DNA of 64,000 bases from Leptospira barantonii (GCF_002811925.1 NZ_NPDS01000002.1:372001-436000); one strand, 5' to 3'; shown: positions 1 to 12,294, counted from the stretch's first letter. Numbers and translations are program-made. The notes: generated from the letters alone by a model not told the origin.

Positions 1-1
1 T

Positions 2-919
2 TACTATTTGGAGACCGGTTATTATTCTTCCCTGGGGACCTTTATCTTTTTGGCGGCTCAGTCGGTTTCGCTTTCGGTGAGAAATTCCAAGAACATGCAA
101 AGACTTTTCGATCTATCCAGAAACTTGGAAAAAAAAGTGGAGGAAAGAACACATCGACTTCGTTTCGCTCTGAGAACGATCGAAGAGGATTTGGACATGG
201 CGGTCAAAATTCAGACGGACTTCTTGGAGGTTCCGGACGATGTCGTATTAAAAAAAGCGGGAATCAGACTCTATTCTTTCTATCAACCGATCTCCAAAGT
301 GGGCGGCGACTTCTATATCGTTCGTCCGGTGGGAGAGAAAAAGCTCAGAATCTTTTTGGCGGACGCAATCGGTCACGGAGTTCAAGCCTCTCTCATGACG
401 ATGGTGATTCAAAGCGAATACAATTCGATCTTCGATTCTAAACTTTCACCGGGACAACTGTTGACAAAACTTTCGGGACGTTTCAGCGCTCGAATCGGAG
501 ACGTAAGTCCGTTTTTTTCGGGATTGGTTCTCGATTTAGATTTAGAAAATAATAAAATTCTAATATCAAGCGCGGGAAATCCGCCTTGTGTTCTCGATTC
601 GAAAGAGGAAACGGTTTCTTTGGATCTGATCGGACCTTATGCGGGGATGATTCCCGGTTATACATACGAAGAATTGTCCAAGGATTTACCGAATGAATTC
701 AGATTGTTTCTGTTTACGGACGGACTTCCGGATCGATTTATTTTTTCGGAAGAGGAACTCGAGAATTTCTCAATGGAACAATGGCTCAAACAAAGAAGAA
801 GCGGATCGATCGGAAGCGTTTGCAAAGAATTGTTGGATTCGGCCAACGGTCTGAATTTGCCCGATTTTAAAAAAGACGATATTACCTTGCTCGGAATCGA
901 AAGATCGATTTTGGATTAG
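2..919 (+). CDS. SpoIIE/PP2C-type serine phosphatase, 5' end cut by window
   Basis: The reading frame is open from the first bases, so the true start lies outside the window. What remains is the end of a membrane segment, a charged coiled coil (about residues 35-60 of the fragment), then a PP2C-like SpoIIE phosphatase domain. Metal-binding motifs are visible: GGDFY, DAIGHGVQA and LFTDGLPD. Proteins of this build are RsbU-like: they dephosphorylate anti-sigma-factor antagonists in partner-switching pathways, and in spirochaetes often carry a 7TM-DISM sensor at the N terminus. That sensor is inferred here, not seen. No anti-sigma factor or antagonist is encoded next door. The family call is secure; the signal sensed is unknown. 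Confidence 0.85.
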   Translation, partial: YYLETGYYSSLGTFIFLAAQSVSLSVRNSKNMQRLFDLSRNLEKKVEERTHRLRFALRTIEEDLDMAVKIQTDFLEVPDDVVLKKAGIRLYSFYQPISKVGGDFYIVRPVGEKKLRIFLADAIGHGVQASLMTMVIQSEYNSIFDSKLSPGQLLTKLSGRFSARIGDVSPFFSGLVLDLDLENNKILISSAGNPPCVLDSKEETVSLDLIGPYAGMIPGYTYEELSKDLPNEFRLFLFTDGLPDRFIFSEEELENFSMEQWLKQRRSGSIGSVCKELLDSANGLNLPDFKKDDITLLGIERSILD

Positions 920-1042
920 GGTCGGTTTTTGGATTTATAGAAAAGGCCTATTGAAAAAGATGGCATAGGACGTAAATGCGATTCTATCGATTCGAAACGG
1001 ATCGATTTGTTTCCATACTTTATAAGTCCGAAGGAGTCCGAT

Positions 1043-1177
1043 ATGGCATTCAAAATGGACGGAGCAAAATTCCCAACCTTAGAAGAATTGATCGCGGCCC
1101 TCTATCCACTTTACGCGGATAAAATGTCCGAAGCGGATTTTAAAAAATACGTCCAGGAAAACGCGAAAGAAGAATAA
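1043..1177 (+). CDS. 44-residue conserved-looking small protein
   Basis: This short frame starts with ATG and has a clear Shine-Dalgarno sequence (AAGGAG at 1031-1036) at good spacing. It encodes 44 residues beginning MAFKMDGAKFPTLEELIAAL and ending in a charged AKEE tail. It is acidic/amphipathic, with no signal peptide or membrane segment, and reads like two short helices. It stands alone between the phosphatase fragment and the membrane protein at 1271. I do not recognise the family. Strong ribosome site, codon use like the neighbours and an isolated position argue that it is a real gene; its function is unknown. Confidence 0.7.
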   Translation: MAFKMDGAKFPTLEELIAALYPLYADKMSEADFKKYVQENAKEE

Positions 1178-1270
1178 ACCTCTCGCTTAAATCCCTTGGA
1201 TCGGAATTGAAAGACGATTCGTATCGTCCGTTTTGCTTGTCAGGAAATCGGCTTTCGTAAGAATCATCCC

Positions 1271-4761
<3,491 letters not shown>

Positions 4762-4879
4762 TACGAAATAGACTATTTTTCTTGTTCCGATAAACGATCC
4801 GCCTTAAACATAGCCTGAATCGAATATTCAAGAATTCTCACCCAAGCAAAGGCTGAGAAGATACCATTCGGAACGTTTT

Positions 4880-5311
4880 ATGGAAAACAAAAAATTAAGT
4901 TTTACGAATATAGACGAATACATCCGTTGTTTCCCCGAAGATATACAAACGGTTTTGGAAGAATTGCGTTCCGCGATTCAAAAGGCCGCTCCGAAATCGA
5001 TAGAAAAAATCAGTTATCAAATGCCCGCGTTTGCGTTGGGTGGAAACCTGGTTTATTTTGCGGCTTATAAAAATCATATCGGATTCTATCCGACATCAAG
5101 CGGGATCAGAGCCTTTCTTCCGGAACTGACTTCTTACAAAACCTCGAAAGGAGCGATTCAATTTCCGATCGAAGAACCTCTTCCTCTGAAACTGATTGCA
5201 AAAATCGTAAAGTTCCGAGTAAAAGAAAATACGGAAGCTATGGTCGCAAAAAAGAAGAAGACCGTAAAAAAACCTAAAAAAGCCGTAAAAAGAAGGACCA
5301 CATCCAAATGA
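4880..5311 (+). CDS. DUF1801 (YdhG-like) protein with Lys-rich tail
   Basis: Residues 1-115 match the DUF1801/YdhG fold: the NIDEYI start, PEDIQTVLEELRSAI, the SYQMPAF core motif, and the FYPTSSGI and ITFP-like IQFP segments. Some family members are called iron-chaperone-like, others occur next to DNA repair genes; no enzyme activity is established. From about residue 117 the protein becomes a run of Lys/Arg (KKKKTVKKPKKAVKRR) resembling a histone-H1-type or nucleic-acid-binding tail. It ends by overlapping the start of the AlkD-like gene by four bases (ATGA), so the two are very likely translated together. This suggests, without proving, a DNA-related role. Confidence 0.85.
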   Translation: MENKKLSFTNIDEYIRCFPEDIQTVLEELRSAIQKAAPKSIEKISYQMPAFALGGNLVYFAAYKNHIGFYPTSSGIRAFLPELTSYKTSKGAIQFPIEEPLPLKLIAKIVKFRVKENTEAMVAKKKKTVKKPKKAVKRRTTSK

Positions 5312-6045
5312 AAACCTCTTCGGCAAACGAATTCATCCGCGAACTGAGCGCATTCAAAACAAAAGCCGATCTGGAAAAGAATCTAAAGTTTTTACACAAC
5401 CCAGGAAAGGACAATCTTTGTCTCGGAGTGCGGATGGGAAAAATTTTCGAAACCGCAAAAACATACAAGGATCTACAATCTTCCGAAATCGTAAAACTGT
5501 TACAAAGTGAATATTATGAAATTCGAATGGGCGCCGTGAGTATTCTCGATTTTATCGCTCGGGATAAAAAGACCGATGAAACAAAACGTAAGGAAATTTT
5601 CGATCTCTATCTAAAAAATCACGATCGAATCAACAACTGGGATCTAGTGGATCGATCCGCGCCTCATGTAGTCGGGCAATATCTTTTCGATAAATCCAGA
5701 AAACCTTTGTATCAATTAGCCAAATCCAAAAAACCGATGGAAAGAAGAACCGCCATCGTAAGCACGCAATACTTTATCAAATACGGGGATTTGGAGGACA
5801 CTTTCGGAATTGCGGAAATTCTTATCAAAGACCCGGAAGAAACCGTACAAAAGGCGATCGGAAGTTGGATTCGAGAAGCGGGAAAAAAGGACGAAGACAA
5901 GTTGTTCGTTTTTTTGGATCAACATTCTCAAAAACTTTCCAGAATCGCTCTCCGAGCCGCGGTCGAAAAGTTGGATCGCAAACATAAAGACTTCTACGTA
6001 ACAAACTCGAAATCCGAAACAAAACATTCAAAAGATATGAAATAA
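5308..6045 (+). CDS. AlkD-like DNA alkylation repair protein
   Basis: A 245-residue all-helical HEAT-like repeat protein. The NNWDLVD segment (about residues 110-117) and the later MERRTAIV segment (about 146) correspond to the Trp/Asp and Arg positions used by AlkD-type glycosylases to remove bulky or cationic alkylated bases. Length fits the family. It starts inside the end of the DUF1801 gene with a four-base overlap, forming a two-gene unit. Spirochaete homologues are common. The enzyme family is well supported; activity on a particular lesion is not. Confidence 0.85.
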   Translation: MKTSSANEFIRELSAFKTKADLEKNLKFLHNPGKDNLCLGVRMGKIFETAKTYKDLQSSEIVKLLQSEYYEIRMGAVSILDFIARDKKTDETKRKEIFDLYLKNHDRINNWDLVDRSAPHVVGQYLFDKSRKPLYQLAKSKKPMERRTAIVSTQYFIKYGDLEDTFGIAEILIKDPEETVQKAIGSWIREAGKKDEDKLFVFLDQHSQKLSRIALRAAVEKLDRKHKDFYVTNSKSETKHSKDMK

Positions 6046-6100
6046 AATTTAGAACGTCGACCTTGTGTCTTGTTTGCGAGTCTAATGCTTAAGGAGTTTT

Positions 6101-6808
6101 ATGGAAGCTATCTATCACGCACAAGAAACCAGAGGAAAGGCCGATTTCGGTTGGCTTAAGAGCAGACATACCTTTAGTTTCAGTTCTTACTTCGATCCAA
6201 GCAGGGTTCAGTTCGGAAAATTAAGGGTGTTAAACGACGATATCGTGATCGGAGGAAAAGGTTTTCCGCCGCATCCTCACGAGAATATGGAAATCGTTTC
6301 GATTCCGCTTTCCGGAAGTTTGGAACATCAAGATAGCGAAGGAAATCAATCCGTAATTCAATCGGGAGAAGTGCAGATCATGTCCGCAGGAACCGGGATC
6401 GTTCATTCCGAGTTCAACGCTTCACCCACGGATCCGGTCAACTTTTTGCAGATTTGGATTTTACCGGATAAGATCGGTATCAAACCGAGATACGAACAGA
6501 AGAAATTCGACGTAGAGGATCGAAAGGGAAAATTTCAAACCGTGGTCTCTCCCGATCAGGGCAACGGCGCGGTTTGGATCAATCAAAACGTGACCTTTTC
6601 ACTCGCACATGGAACAAAAGATTTAAAAATCGATTATATTCCAAAAAATGAAAGTGGAGGCGTTTATTTTTTCCTAATCTCCGGTTCTGCGGAGATCGCA
6701 GGCAAAAAACTTTCGGCGAGGGACGGTTTCGGTGTTCCCGTAAACGGAGACCTTGAAGTGAAATTTTTGGAAGAATGCGAACTTTTGGCGATCGATACTC
6801 CTTTGTGA
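6101..6808 (+). CDS. pirin family protein (YhhW-like bicupin)
   Basis: The 235-residue sequence starts with the pirin signature (SRHTFSFSSYFDP, then FGKLRVLNDD) and carries the cupin metal-binding segment FPPHPHENMEIVSI with a further LEHQDS. Members such as E. coli YhhW bind a metal and can act as quercetin 2,3-dioxygenases in vitro; physiological roles are unclear. A strong AAGGAG lies seven bases before the ATG. A DUF1330 gene follows within a few bases on the same strand and may be co-transcribed. Confidence 0.9.
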   Translation: MEAIYHAQETRGKADFGWLKSRHTFSFSSYFDPSRVQFGKLRVLNDDIVIGGKGFPPHPHENMEIVSIPLSGSLEHQDSEGNQSVIQSGEVQIMSAGTGIVHSEFNASPTDPVNFLQIWILPDKIGIKPRYEQKKFDVEDRKGKFQTVVSPDQGNGAVWINQNVTFSLAHGTKDLKIDYIPKNESGGVYFFLISGSAEIAGKKLSARDGFGVPVNGDLEVKFLEECELLAIDTPL

Positions 6809-6815
6809 TTTGTAT

Positions 6816-7145
6816 ATGACAAACAATGTAGATCCCTCACCAAAAGCGTTTGAAATGGTCGTCGGTCTGGAAGTGATCGACGACTTAGTTTACACAAAGT
6901 ATAGAGCCGCTATGACGCCCTTGCTTACGACGTATGGCGGCGGCTTTCGTTACGACTTTAAGATTCTTGAAGTTTTAAAAAACGAAGACGGCAATCCGAT
7001 CAATCGGGTTTTTACGATCTACTTTAAGGACAAAAAGAGTAGAGACGCCTTTTTTGCAGATCCGGAATATCTAAAGATTCGAACGGAGTTTTTTCAAACT
7101 TCCGTGAAATCCGCTACTTACATCAGCGAATACGAACGATTCTAA
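6816..7145 (+). CDS. DUF1330 family protein
   Basis: A small single-domain protein of the ferredoxin-like dimeric alpha/beta barrel type. The pattern Y-x-KYRAAMTPLLTTYGGGF followed by a central strand region and FFADPEYLKIR is typical of DUF1330. It has no known reaction. ATG at 6816 is preferred over a TTG two codons earlier; no strong ribosome site is seen, so translation may be coupled to the pirin gene that ends at 6808. Just after its stop codon lies an AT-rich inverted repeat (TTCTAAAA at 7140-7147 with TTTTAGAA at 7163-7170), a possible weak terminator before the permease gene. Confidence 0.75.
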   Translation: MTNNVDPSPKAFEMVVGLEVIDDLVYTKYRAAMTPLLTTYGGGFRYDFKILEVLKNEDGNPINRVFTIYFKDKKSRDAFFADPEYLKIRTEFFQTSVKSATYISEYERF

Positions 7146-7187
7146 AAATTATAATATTCCAATTTTAGAATATAGAATTGATTTTTT

Positions 7188-8231
7188 ATGTTTTTTAGCG
7201 AAATTGCGCTCTTCTTTACGGCTTATGCTTCCTTTCTCCTGAGCGCCATTTGCGGAGGCGGGGCCGGTCTGATCTTAATTCCTGTCTTGGGCGCCTTTCT
7301 TCCGATTCAATTCGTCCCCGCCGCATTGTCGATCGGCACGTTTACGAGTTCCGCTTCCCGATTGTTCGTTTTCTTTCGAAGAATTCGTTTTGATATCGTT
7401 CGATGGTTTTTACCTCCCGCCGTCGGCGCCGTATGGCTCGGTGCGTGGCTGATTCAATACGTCAATCCGTTGTTTATGGAAGCGTTCATCGGAATTTTTT
7501 TAATCAGCAATCTTCCGATTCTTTTTAAAAAGGAGAATCCTTCAGAATCGTATGACAAACCGAAGGTGGTTCATCTGGCGATCATCGGATTTTTAGCGGG
7601 ATTTGTTTCCGGAATCACCGGCGCGGTCGGCTTGTTGTTCAACAAATTCTACTTACGAAGCGGAATGTCGAAAGAGGAGATAGTAGCCACAAGAGCGGCG
7701 AATGAAATTTTTCTACATCTGATCAAACTGGTTTTATACGCGTTATTCGGTCTGATCAACGCTAAAGCCATTCTCATCGGGTCTATCGTTGCCTTTGCCG
7801 CCTTGGTTTCGACGTTGAGCATGAAAAAAGTTTTAGACTGGATCAACGAAATTCTATTTAGAAAGATCGGCTACTTTGCCATGACGATTTCCGGAGTTCT
7901 GCTCTTAACTCAATCGGCGATCGGCTTTGCTTCCTCAAATCGGGCCAACGTTTCCCTTGTGCCCATTCAAAAAGGAACGGAAGCCAAACTCAGTTGGCAA
8001 CAGGCAAGTTTTAGTTTAGAATTCACATGGGACGAAGGACTGGAAGTCGAACAAGTCATTCCGGTCACAGATCTTTCCCCGGAACGGCAATCAAAACTTC
8101 TGAATACCAAGGAGGAATTGAATGCGGAAATCGTCATCATAGAGGCGGTCTACGCGCTCGGTCGAAATTCATACGAAGCCTATTTCTACGGAGGCGGGAA
8201 GTTAATTCAAAAAATTGAATTTAAAGAATGA
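7188..8231 (+). CDS. TauE/SafE permease with extra C-terminal soluble domain
   Basis: Residues 1-245 form the usual TauE/SafE arrangement of about eight membrane helices in two halves, with Gly-rich segments (ICGGGAGLILIPVLGAFLP, then FVSGITGAVGLLFNKFYLR). Such proteins export sulfite, sulfoacetate or other small anions; the substrate here cannot be read. After the last helix there is an additional soluble region of about 100 residues (from near 245 to 347) ending in YFYGGGKLIQKIEFKE, with beta-strand-like alternation. It could be a PepSY-like or other periplasmic-type domain, which is inference. Usual family members are about 250 residues, so the extension is unusual. Confidence 0.85.
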   Translation: MFFSEIALFFTAYASFLLSAICGGGAGLILIPVLGAFLPIQFVPAALSIGTFTSSASRLFVFFRRIRFDIVRWFLPPAVGAVWLGAWLIQYVNPLFMEAFIGIFLISNLPILFKKENPSESYDKPKVVHLAIIGFLAGFVSGITGAVGLLFNKFYLRSGMSKEEIVATRAANEIFLHLIKLVLYALFGLINAKAILIGSIVAFAALVSTLSMKKVLDWINEILFRKIGYFAMTISGVLLLTQSAIGFASSNRANVSLVPIQKGTEAKLSWQQASFSLEFTWDEGLEVEQVIPVTDLSPERQSKLLNTKEELNAEIVIIEAVYALGRNSYEAYFYGGGKLIQKIEFKE

Positions 8232-8284
8232 TGAATGTTTTAAAATTTTTTCATTTGGAAAAGAATGAATCACATTCTATATTC

Positions 8285-8330
8285 CTTAAGTATCCGAGAT
8301 TGACATTCTCATTTTACCCGGATACTTAAG
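8285..8330. terminator. 12-bp inverted repeat between convergent genes
   Basis: CTTAAGTATCCG at 8285-8296 is repeated in perfect inverse as CGGATACTTAAG at 8319-8330, with a 22-base spacer. It sits between the convergent permease and lipoprotein genes and is followed by a T/A-rich run, so a bidirectional terminator is the simplest reading. The spacer is longer than in a classical hairpin terminator. Confidence 0.5.
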
Positions 8331-8358
8331 TTTATAAATTTATTTCGAACGGAAACGA

Positions 8359-8769
8359 TCAGCCCCCGCAATAAGCCGGAGGATTGTTTGCGGGATTTCG
8401 AACTCTGGAATAACAGTTAGGCCCAGTCCCCCCAGGGCTATTTACGCCTAAAAGATTCCACTGTGTTACGGGGTAGTTTGCCGTTGAAGGCGGACCTGCC
8501 GGCCAATCGAATCTGTAATTCCCTTCGCTCATTTTAACGATCAATCCTTTTACTGCGCCTTGAGTGGTTTGCATGCAAGAGATTACGGTGTTGTTGTTGA
8601 TGATCAGCCAGGCAACGGGATTCGGAGTCGGATCTTGTTGACAGCCGTAGTCTATTACCCAGTTTCCGTTTAAAAGAGTTTGGTTATCTTCCGATGCGAT
8701 TTTCTCTCCCTTACAGCCGAATACAAAAACCGCAGTAAGCAGGAGTAACAGTAACGTAACTTTTCTCAT
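8359..8769 (-). CDS. small exported lipoprotein
   Basis: A 136-residue protein with a lipoprotein signal peptide: basic MRK, a long hydrophobic stretch, and the lipobox VFGC with the acylated Cys at residue 19, followed by KGEK. The mature part is polar, rich in Asn, Gly and Pro, and has four more cysteines (in DYGCQ, ISCMQ, PNCYS and the end YCGG) that could form two disulfides. A good AAGGA ribosome site precedes the ATG. No family is recognised. Probably anchored in the inner or outer membrane. Confidence 0.75.
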   Translation of the reverse strand: MRKVTLLLLLLTAVFVFGCKGEKIASEDNQTLLNGNWVIDYGCQQDPTPNPVAWLIINNNTVISCMQTTQGAVKGLIVKMSEGNYRFDWPAGPPSTANYPVTQWNLLGVNSPGGTGPNCYSRVRNPANNPPAYCGG

Positions 8770-8983
8770 GAATTATCCTTTAAGAAATAAGTAATTTCCA
8801 TTTTTTGATGGAAAAAGAATGAATAGTATATTAAAATATAGTCAAATTCTTTTTTATAAAATTATGAAATTCTTTTATTTAAGTTCGAAAATGCGACTTC
8901 TAAGGAATTAACCTTGACCCAAACAAGGATTCGATTCAGATACGTTCGTTTCGAGAGCTTCCCATTTTCAAAGGAGAGTTTGT

Positions 8984-9382
8984 ATGAACGAAAGTATTTT
9001 AGCTCCCATTGTTTCCGGGATCGCAGGATTTATCTGCGCGTTTGTTTTTAGCGGACCGATCTACTTCGTTCTTTCCAAATACTTGAATTTTCCCAAACAA
9101 GAAGCGGTAAAGAATGTAGGATTCAAAGTATTTTTAAATTTTTCGGTCTTTATTTTGACGGCGTTTTCTTTGTGGATCGTACTCGGGAACATAACGATTC
9201 TAAACATCCTTCAAGGACAATGGATCGCGTTTGTGATTTGGCTGGGATTTATTTTTACTTCGAGTTCGATCGATGTGATCTGGAAGGATAAATCGATCAA
9301 ACTTTGGATTTTTGAATCCGTATCTTCTTGTATCACGATTCAAGTTCTTTGTTTTGTCCTACTGTTGCTCTCCGACCGATGA
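8984..9382 (+). CDS. small four-helix membrane protein, DUF1761-like
   Basis: A 132-residue protein with four hydrophobic segments. It shows the pattern of DUF1761 proteins: an early Gly/Pro-containing helix (FSGPIYFVLSKYLNF), then a WIAFVIWLGFIFTSSS segment and a final hydrophobic helix. AAAGGAGAG precedes the ATG. It converges with the flavin monooxygenase gene, with 21 bases between them. Function unknown. Confidence 0.6.
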   Translation: MNESILAPIVSGIAGFICAFVFSGPIYFVLSKYLNFPKQEAVKNVGFKVFLNFSVFILTAFSLWIVLGNITILNILQGQWIAFVIWLGFIFTSSSIDVIWKDKSIKLWIFESVSSCITIQVLCFVLLLLSDR

Positions 9383-9403
9383 ACAGTCAAGAATTTGAAT
9401 TCT

Positions 9404-10966
9404 TTACTTTATAATATTCGAATTTCGAACAAACCAATGTGCGATAACTTTTTGAAGTTCGTCGAGATCTGCGTCGTTGTCGCAGGCCCATACGACAATT
9501 CCATCGGGACGTATCAGTAGAGAACTCAACGAGAATTTTTCCTTCGCATTGTATGAGATATATTGAATGGAATCATCATACTCGCTCGTCAAAGTTTTCA
9601 AGGTCTCATTCCGATCAAAGTCAAGCAGAACACCTTTGCCGTTACGCATAAGCTCACTCATTCTTACGTCGTCTTCAAACTCAAAGTTGGGAACGCTACA
9701 TCCTAGAAGAGGGTGATCGCCTTCAACGCTATAACGGGTAAAAATTCCCCAGACCCTTCCTGCAAAGTATGTGGCGCCGTCTCGGGTATTCATAAGATCA
9801 CGAACGATTGTGTTCAACGCACGTGTTTGCGGATCCGGTTTCATAATTTCAACCTGGGCTCGCGACCAATCCAAAACATGCAAGCCGATCGGATGTCGTT
9901 CCGTTTGATAAGTATCCAGCAAACCGTTCGGCGCTTTCTTTTGAATCGTTGCCGCGAGTTTCCAACCGAGATTCATCGCATCGCCCAATCCGAGATTCAA
10001 TCCTTGTCCGCCTAACGGAGAATGGATATGTGCGGCGTCGCCCGCCAAGAAAATTCTTCCTCTGCGATACGTTGTGGCTTGCCTTGCACGATCGGTCCAA
10101 GTTGTCGCGGTATGCAAAGCGGTAATCGTAACATCGGTGTCAGAAATACGACGTAGAACTTCTTGCACTTTTTCTAATGTGATTGGTTTCTCCGAACTAT
10201 GAAATTCTCCCCCGTCGAAATCTTGAATCACTACGTAACCCGGTTGAGATTGAAGATACATTCCTTTGGACGTTATGTTTCGACCGGGTTTTAACTTTTC
10301 CGGATCGACAATGTCAACGTGAGTGGAGTAGCCCGTGAACTCGGGCTCCGTGCCGGCGAATTCGAAACCTCCGTTCTTACGAACCGCACTTCGACTTCCG
10401 TCACAACCCACGAGCCATCTTCCTCTAAAGGAATGGTTCTCCGATTGAACGAGAACTTCTTCTTCGGTTTGATGAAAGGAAGTCAACGCAAACCCGCGTT
10501 TGATTTCCACGCCTAAGACTTCGGCGCTACGCGCGAGAATGGATTCAAGTTCGCTCATTTCGGAAATCAAGCTAGTCGGGGTCGAACTCGGAAGACGATA
10601 TTTCCACTGCGTAACGTCGATATCACCTTCATGAAACGGAATACCCGCAAAGTGCCCGACTTGACGACGCGCTCCTTGTCCCGAGTTGGAATGCGGATTC
10701 TTCAGTCGTTTATGGATTTCAAGTTCATCCAAGAGCCCGCGGCGATCCAACGCTTCGATCGTGGGCGCCGATAAACCCCTTATGCCGAAAGGAATTTGTT
10801 TCAATGGAGAATGTGGATTCTCCGTCTTTTCCAAAATGAGAACGGAACATTTCGCCAACGCAAGTTCACAAGCAAGGAAAAGGCCTACGGGTCCCGCGCC
10901 GGAAACGATCACATCGTATATGGGATCGTTTTGTCTAGTACCATTCTTTTCTAATATAGATTTCAT
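9404..10966 (-). CDS. FAD-dependent aromatic-type monooxygenase (PheA/TfdB/polyketide hydroxylase class)
   Basis: A 520-residue class A flavoprotein hydroxylase. The N-terminal dinucleotide fold carries VSGAGPVGLFLACELA; the DG-type motif appears as VGCDGSRSAVRKNGG; and the second FAD motif is GDAAHIHSPLGGQGLNLGLG. A C-terminal thioredoxin-like region (about 430-515) is typical of the PheA/TfdB and polyketide-hydroxylase group. These enzymes use NAD(P)H and oxygen to hydroxylate aromatic or polyketide substrates; the substrate here is not known. It lies downstream of a second flavin monooxygenase on the same strand, 64 bases apart, and both face a divergent TetR gene. A GAGG ribosome site is present. 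Confidence 0.85.
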   Translation of the reverse strand: MKSILEKNGTRQNDPIYDVIVSGAGPVGLFLACELALAKCSVLILEKTENPHSPLKQIPFGIRGLSAPTIEALDRRGLLDELEIHKRLKNPHSNSGQGARRQVGHFAGIPFHEGDIDVTQWKYRLPSSTPTSLISEMSELESILARSAEVLGVEIKRGFALTSFHQTEEEVLVQSENHSFRGRWLVGCDGSRSAVRKNGGFEFAGTEPEFTGYSTHVDIVDPEKLKPGRNITSKGMYLQSQPGYVVIQDFDGGEFHSSEKPITLEKVQEVLRRISDTDVTITALHTATTWTDRARQATTYRRGRIFLAGDAAHIHSPLGGQGLNLGLGDAMNLGWKLAATIQKKAPNGLLDTYQTERHPIGLHVLDWSRAQVEIMKPDPQTRALNTIVRDLMNTRDGATYFAGRVWGIFTRYSVEGDHPLLGCSVPNFEFEDDVRMSELMRNGKGVLLDFDRNETLKTLTSEYDDSIQYISYNAKEKFSLSSLLIRPDGIVVWACDNDADLDELQKVIAHWFVRNSNIIK

Positions 10967-11030
10967 AATAAATTAACCTCGAGTTTAAAAAATAAATCGG
11001 AGGATCGGTGTGTGCGATCCGATCCGTCGA

Positions 11031-12167
11031 CTATACGTTTGCGAAAAAATCGACCATACTTTGCGGAGCGTTGTCTCCATAACACACTTTGAAGATCACT
11101 TCCGCGTCGACTGCGGCGGAAGCGCTTCTCGAAAAAAGTTCCGCCTCATAAATTTCGAGTGCGCGCTCTATATCATTTGGATTTGCGGCGATCGCCTTTC
11201 CCAGTTCCGCTCCGTCATACATCGCGAGATTGGCCCCTTCACCGGACGGAACCATCAGATGAGCCGCGTCGCCGATCAACGTAACTCCGGGAATACGATC
11301 CCATGTATGATCGGACGGAAGAGCGTGAAGGGAACGAGGCACGGGAGAAGTATCGCTTTCCGTAATGAGAGCCGTAAGCTCCGGCGCCCAACCTTCGAAT
11401 TCTTGAACCACCCTTGACAACGCCGTTTGCTTATCTGAAAAATCGATTTGAGAAATCCAATCCTCCGATTTTTCCAACGCAACATACGCATGAAGAACGC
11501 CGTCCGGTTCTCGATGCGCTACAATTCCTTTTCCGGGTGACAACGCGAATAACGCACCGCTACCGACCGCATCCGCGCTTGCCTTGTGACGCAAATCACA
11601 ATCATACAAATACGTTTCCACAAACATGGTGCCAACATAAGAAGGTTTCGCTTGAGAAAGAATAGGGCGAACCTTGGACCAAGCTCCGTCCGCACCCACA
11701 AGAAGATCCGTGGTAATTACGGAGCCGTTTGTAAAGATCACTTCGTGTTTTCCGTCTCCGATCGAGGACACTTCTTTCACTTTGTATCCCCAGAGAACCG
11801 CTTCGGCGGGGAGTGAGTCGAGTAGAATCTGACGAAGATCGCCTCGTTTTACCTCGGGGCGTGTGCTCGATCCGTCGTCCGGTTCCTCGAATAAAACGTT
11901 TCCATTCCGATCTAAAACCCGAGACGCTTGACCGCCCGCGTGAATGATCTTCGGAAACTTTTCTTCAAACAACCCCGCGGCTTTGAGTGCGAGTTGCCCG
12001 TCGTTTTCGTGAATATCGAGCATTCCTCCTTGAGTTCGAGAGTTTGCGGAAGATTCCGCTTCGAACACGGTCGCTTGAATTCCGTGAACGTGAAGAACAC
12101 GAGCCAGAGTTAATCCTCCTAAACCTCCGCCTATGATTGCAATGGGAATGTGTTTTGTGTGAGTCAT
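11031..12167 (-). CDS. FAD-dependent monooxygenase, TetX-like class A
   Basis: A 378-residue single-component flavin hydroxylase. Visible motifs are IGGGLGGLTLARVLHVHGI with FEAE, VGADGAWSKVRP, and the FAD ribityl motif IGDAAHLMVPSGEGANLAM. The length and the GEGANLAM-DGAEL pattern match the TetX/PhzS-like branch. TetX enzymes hydroxylate tetracyclines, but most relatives act on other aromatic molecules, so no resistance is claimed. AAGGAG precedes the ATG. It is the first gene of a two-gene unit, divergent from the TetR regulator, which probably controls both. Confidence 0.85.
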   Translation of the reverse strand: MTHTKHIPIAIIGGGLGGLTLARVLHVHGIQATVFEAESSANSRTQGGMLDIHENDGQLALKAAGLFEEKFPKIIHAGGQASRVLDRNGNVLFEEPDDGSSTRPEVKRGDLRQILLDSLPAEAVLWGYKVKEVSSIGDGKHEVIFTNGSVITTDLLVGADGAWSKVRPILSQAKPSYVGTMFVETYLYDCDLRHKASADAVGSGALFALSPGKGIVAHREPDGVLHAYVALEKSEDWISQIDFSDKQTALSRVVQEFEGWAPELTALITESDTSPVPRSLHALPSDHTWDRIPGVTLIGDAAHLMVPSGEGANLAMYDGAELGKAIAANPNDIERALEIYEAELFSRSASAAVDAEVIFKVCYGDNAPQSMVDFFANV

Positions 12168-12220
12168 AACTTATCTCCTTAAATCGAATTTAAACGAACG
12201 AATTTCTTAAAATTATATTG

Positions 12221-12253
12221 ACTAAAATATTTAAGTAAATAAAACTTTTAAGT
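12221..12253. promoter_or_regulatory. probable TetR operator pair in divergent intergenic region
   Basis: ACTAAAATATTTAAGT at 12221-12236 is a 16-base near-palindrome with only one mismatched pair. Eight bases later comes ACTTTTAAGT (12244-12253), with ACTT/AAGT arms. Both share the AAGTAA ending. They lie in the 127-base AT-rich gap between the monooxygenase operon and the divergent TetR gene, the usual location for the operator of a local TetR repressor. Binding is inferred. Confidence 0.45.
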
Positions 12254-12294
12254 AAGAATAAATTACAACAAAAAAATTCTGGAAGTAATTAAAT

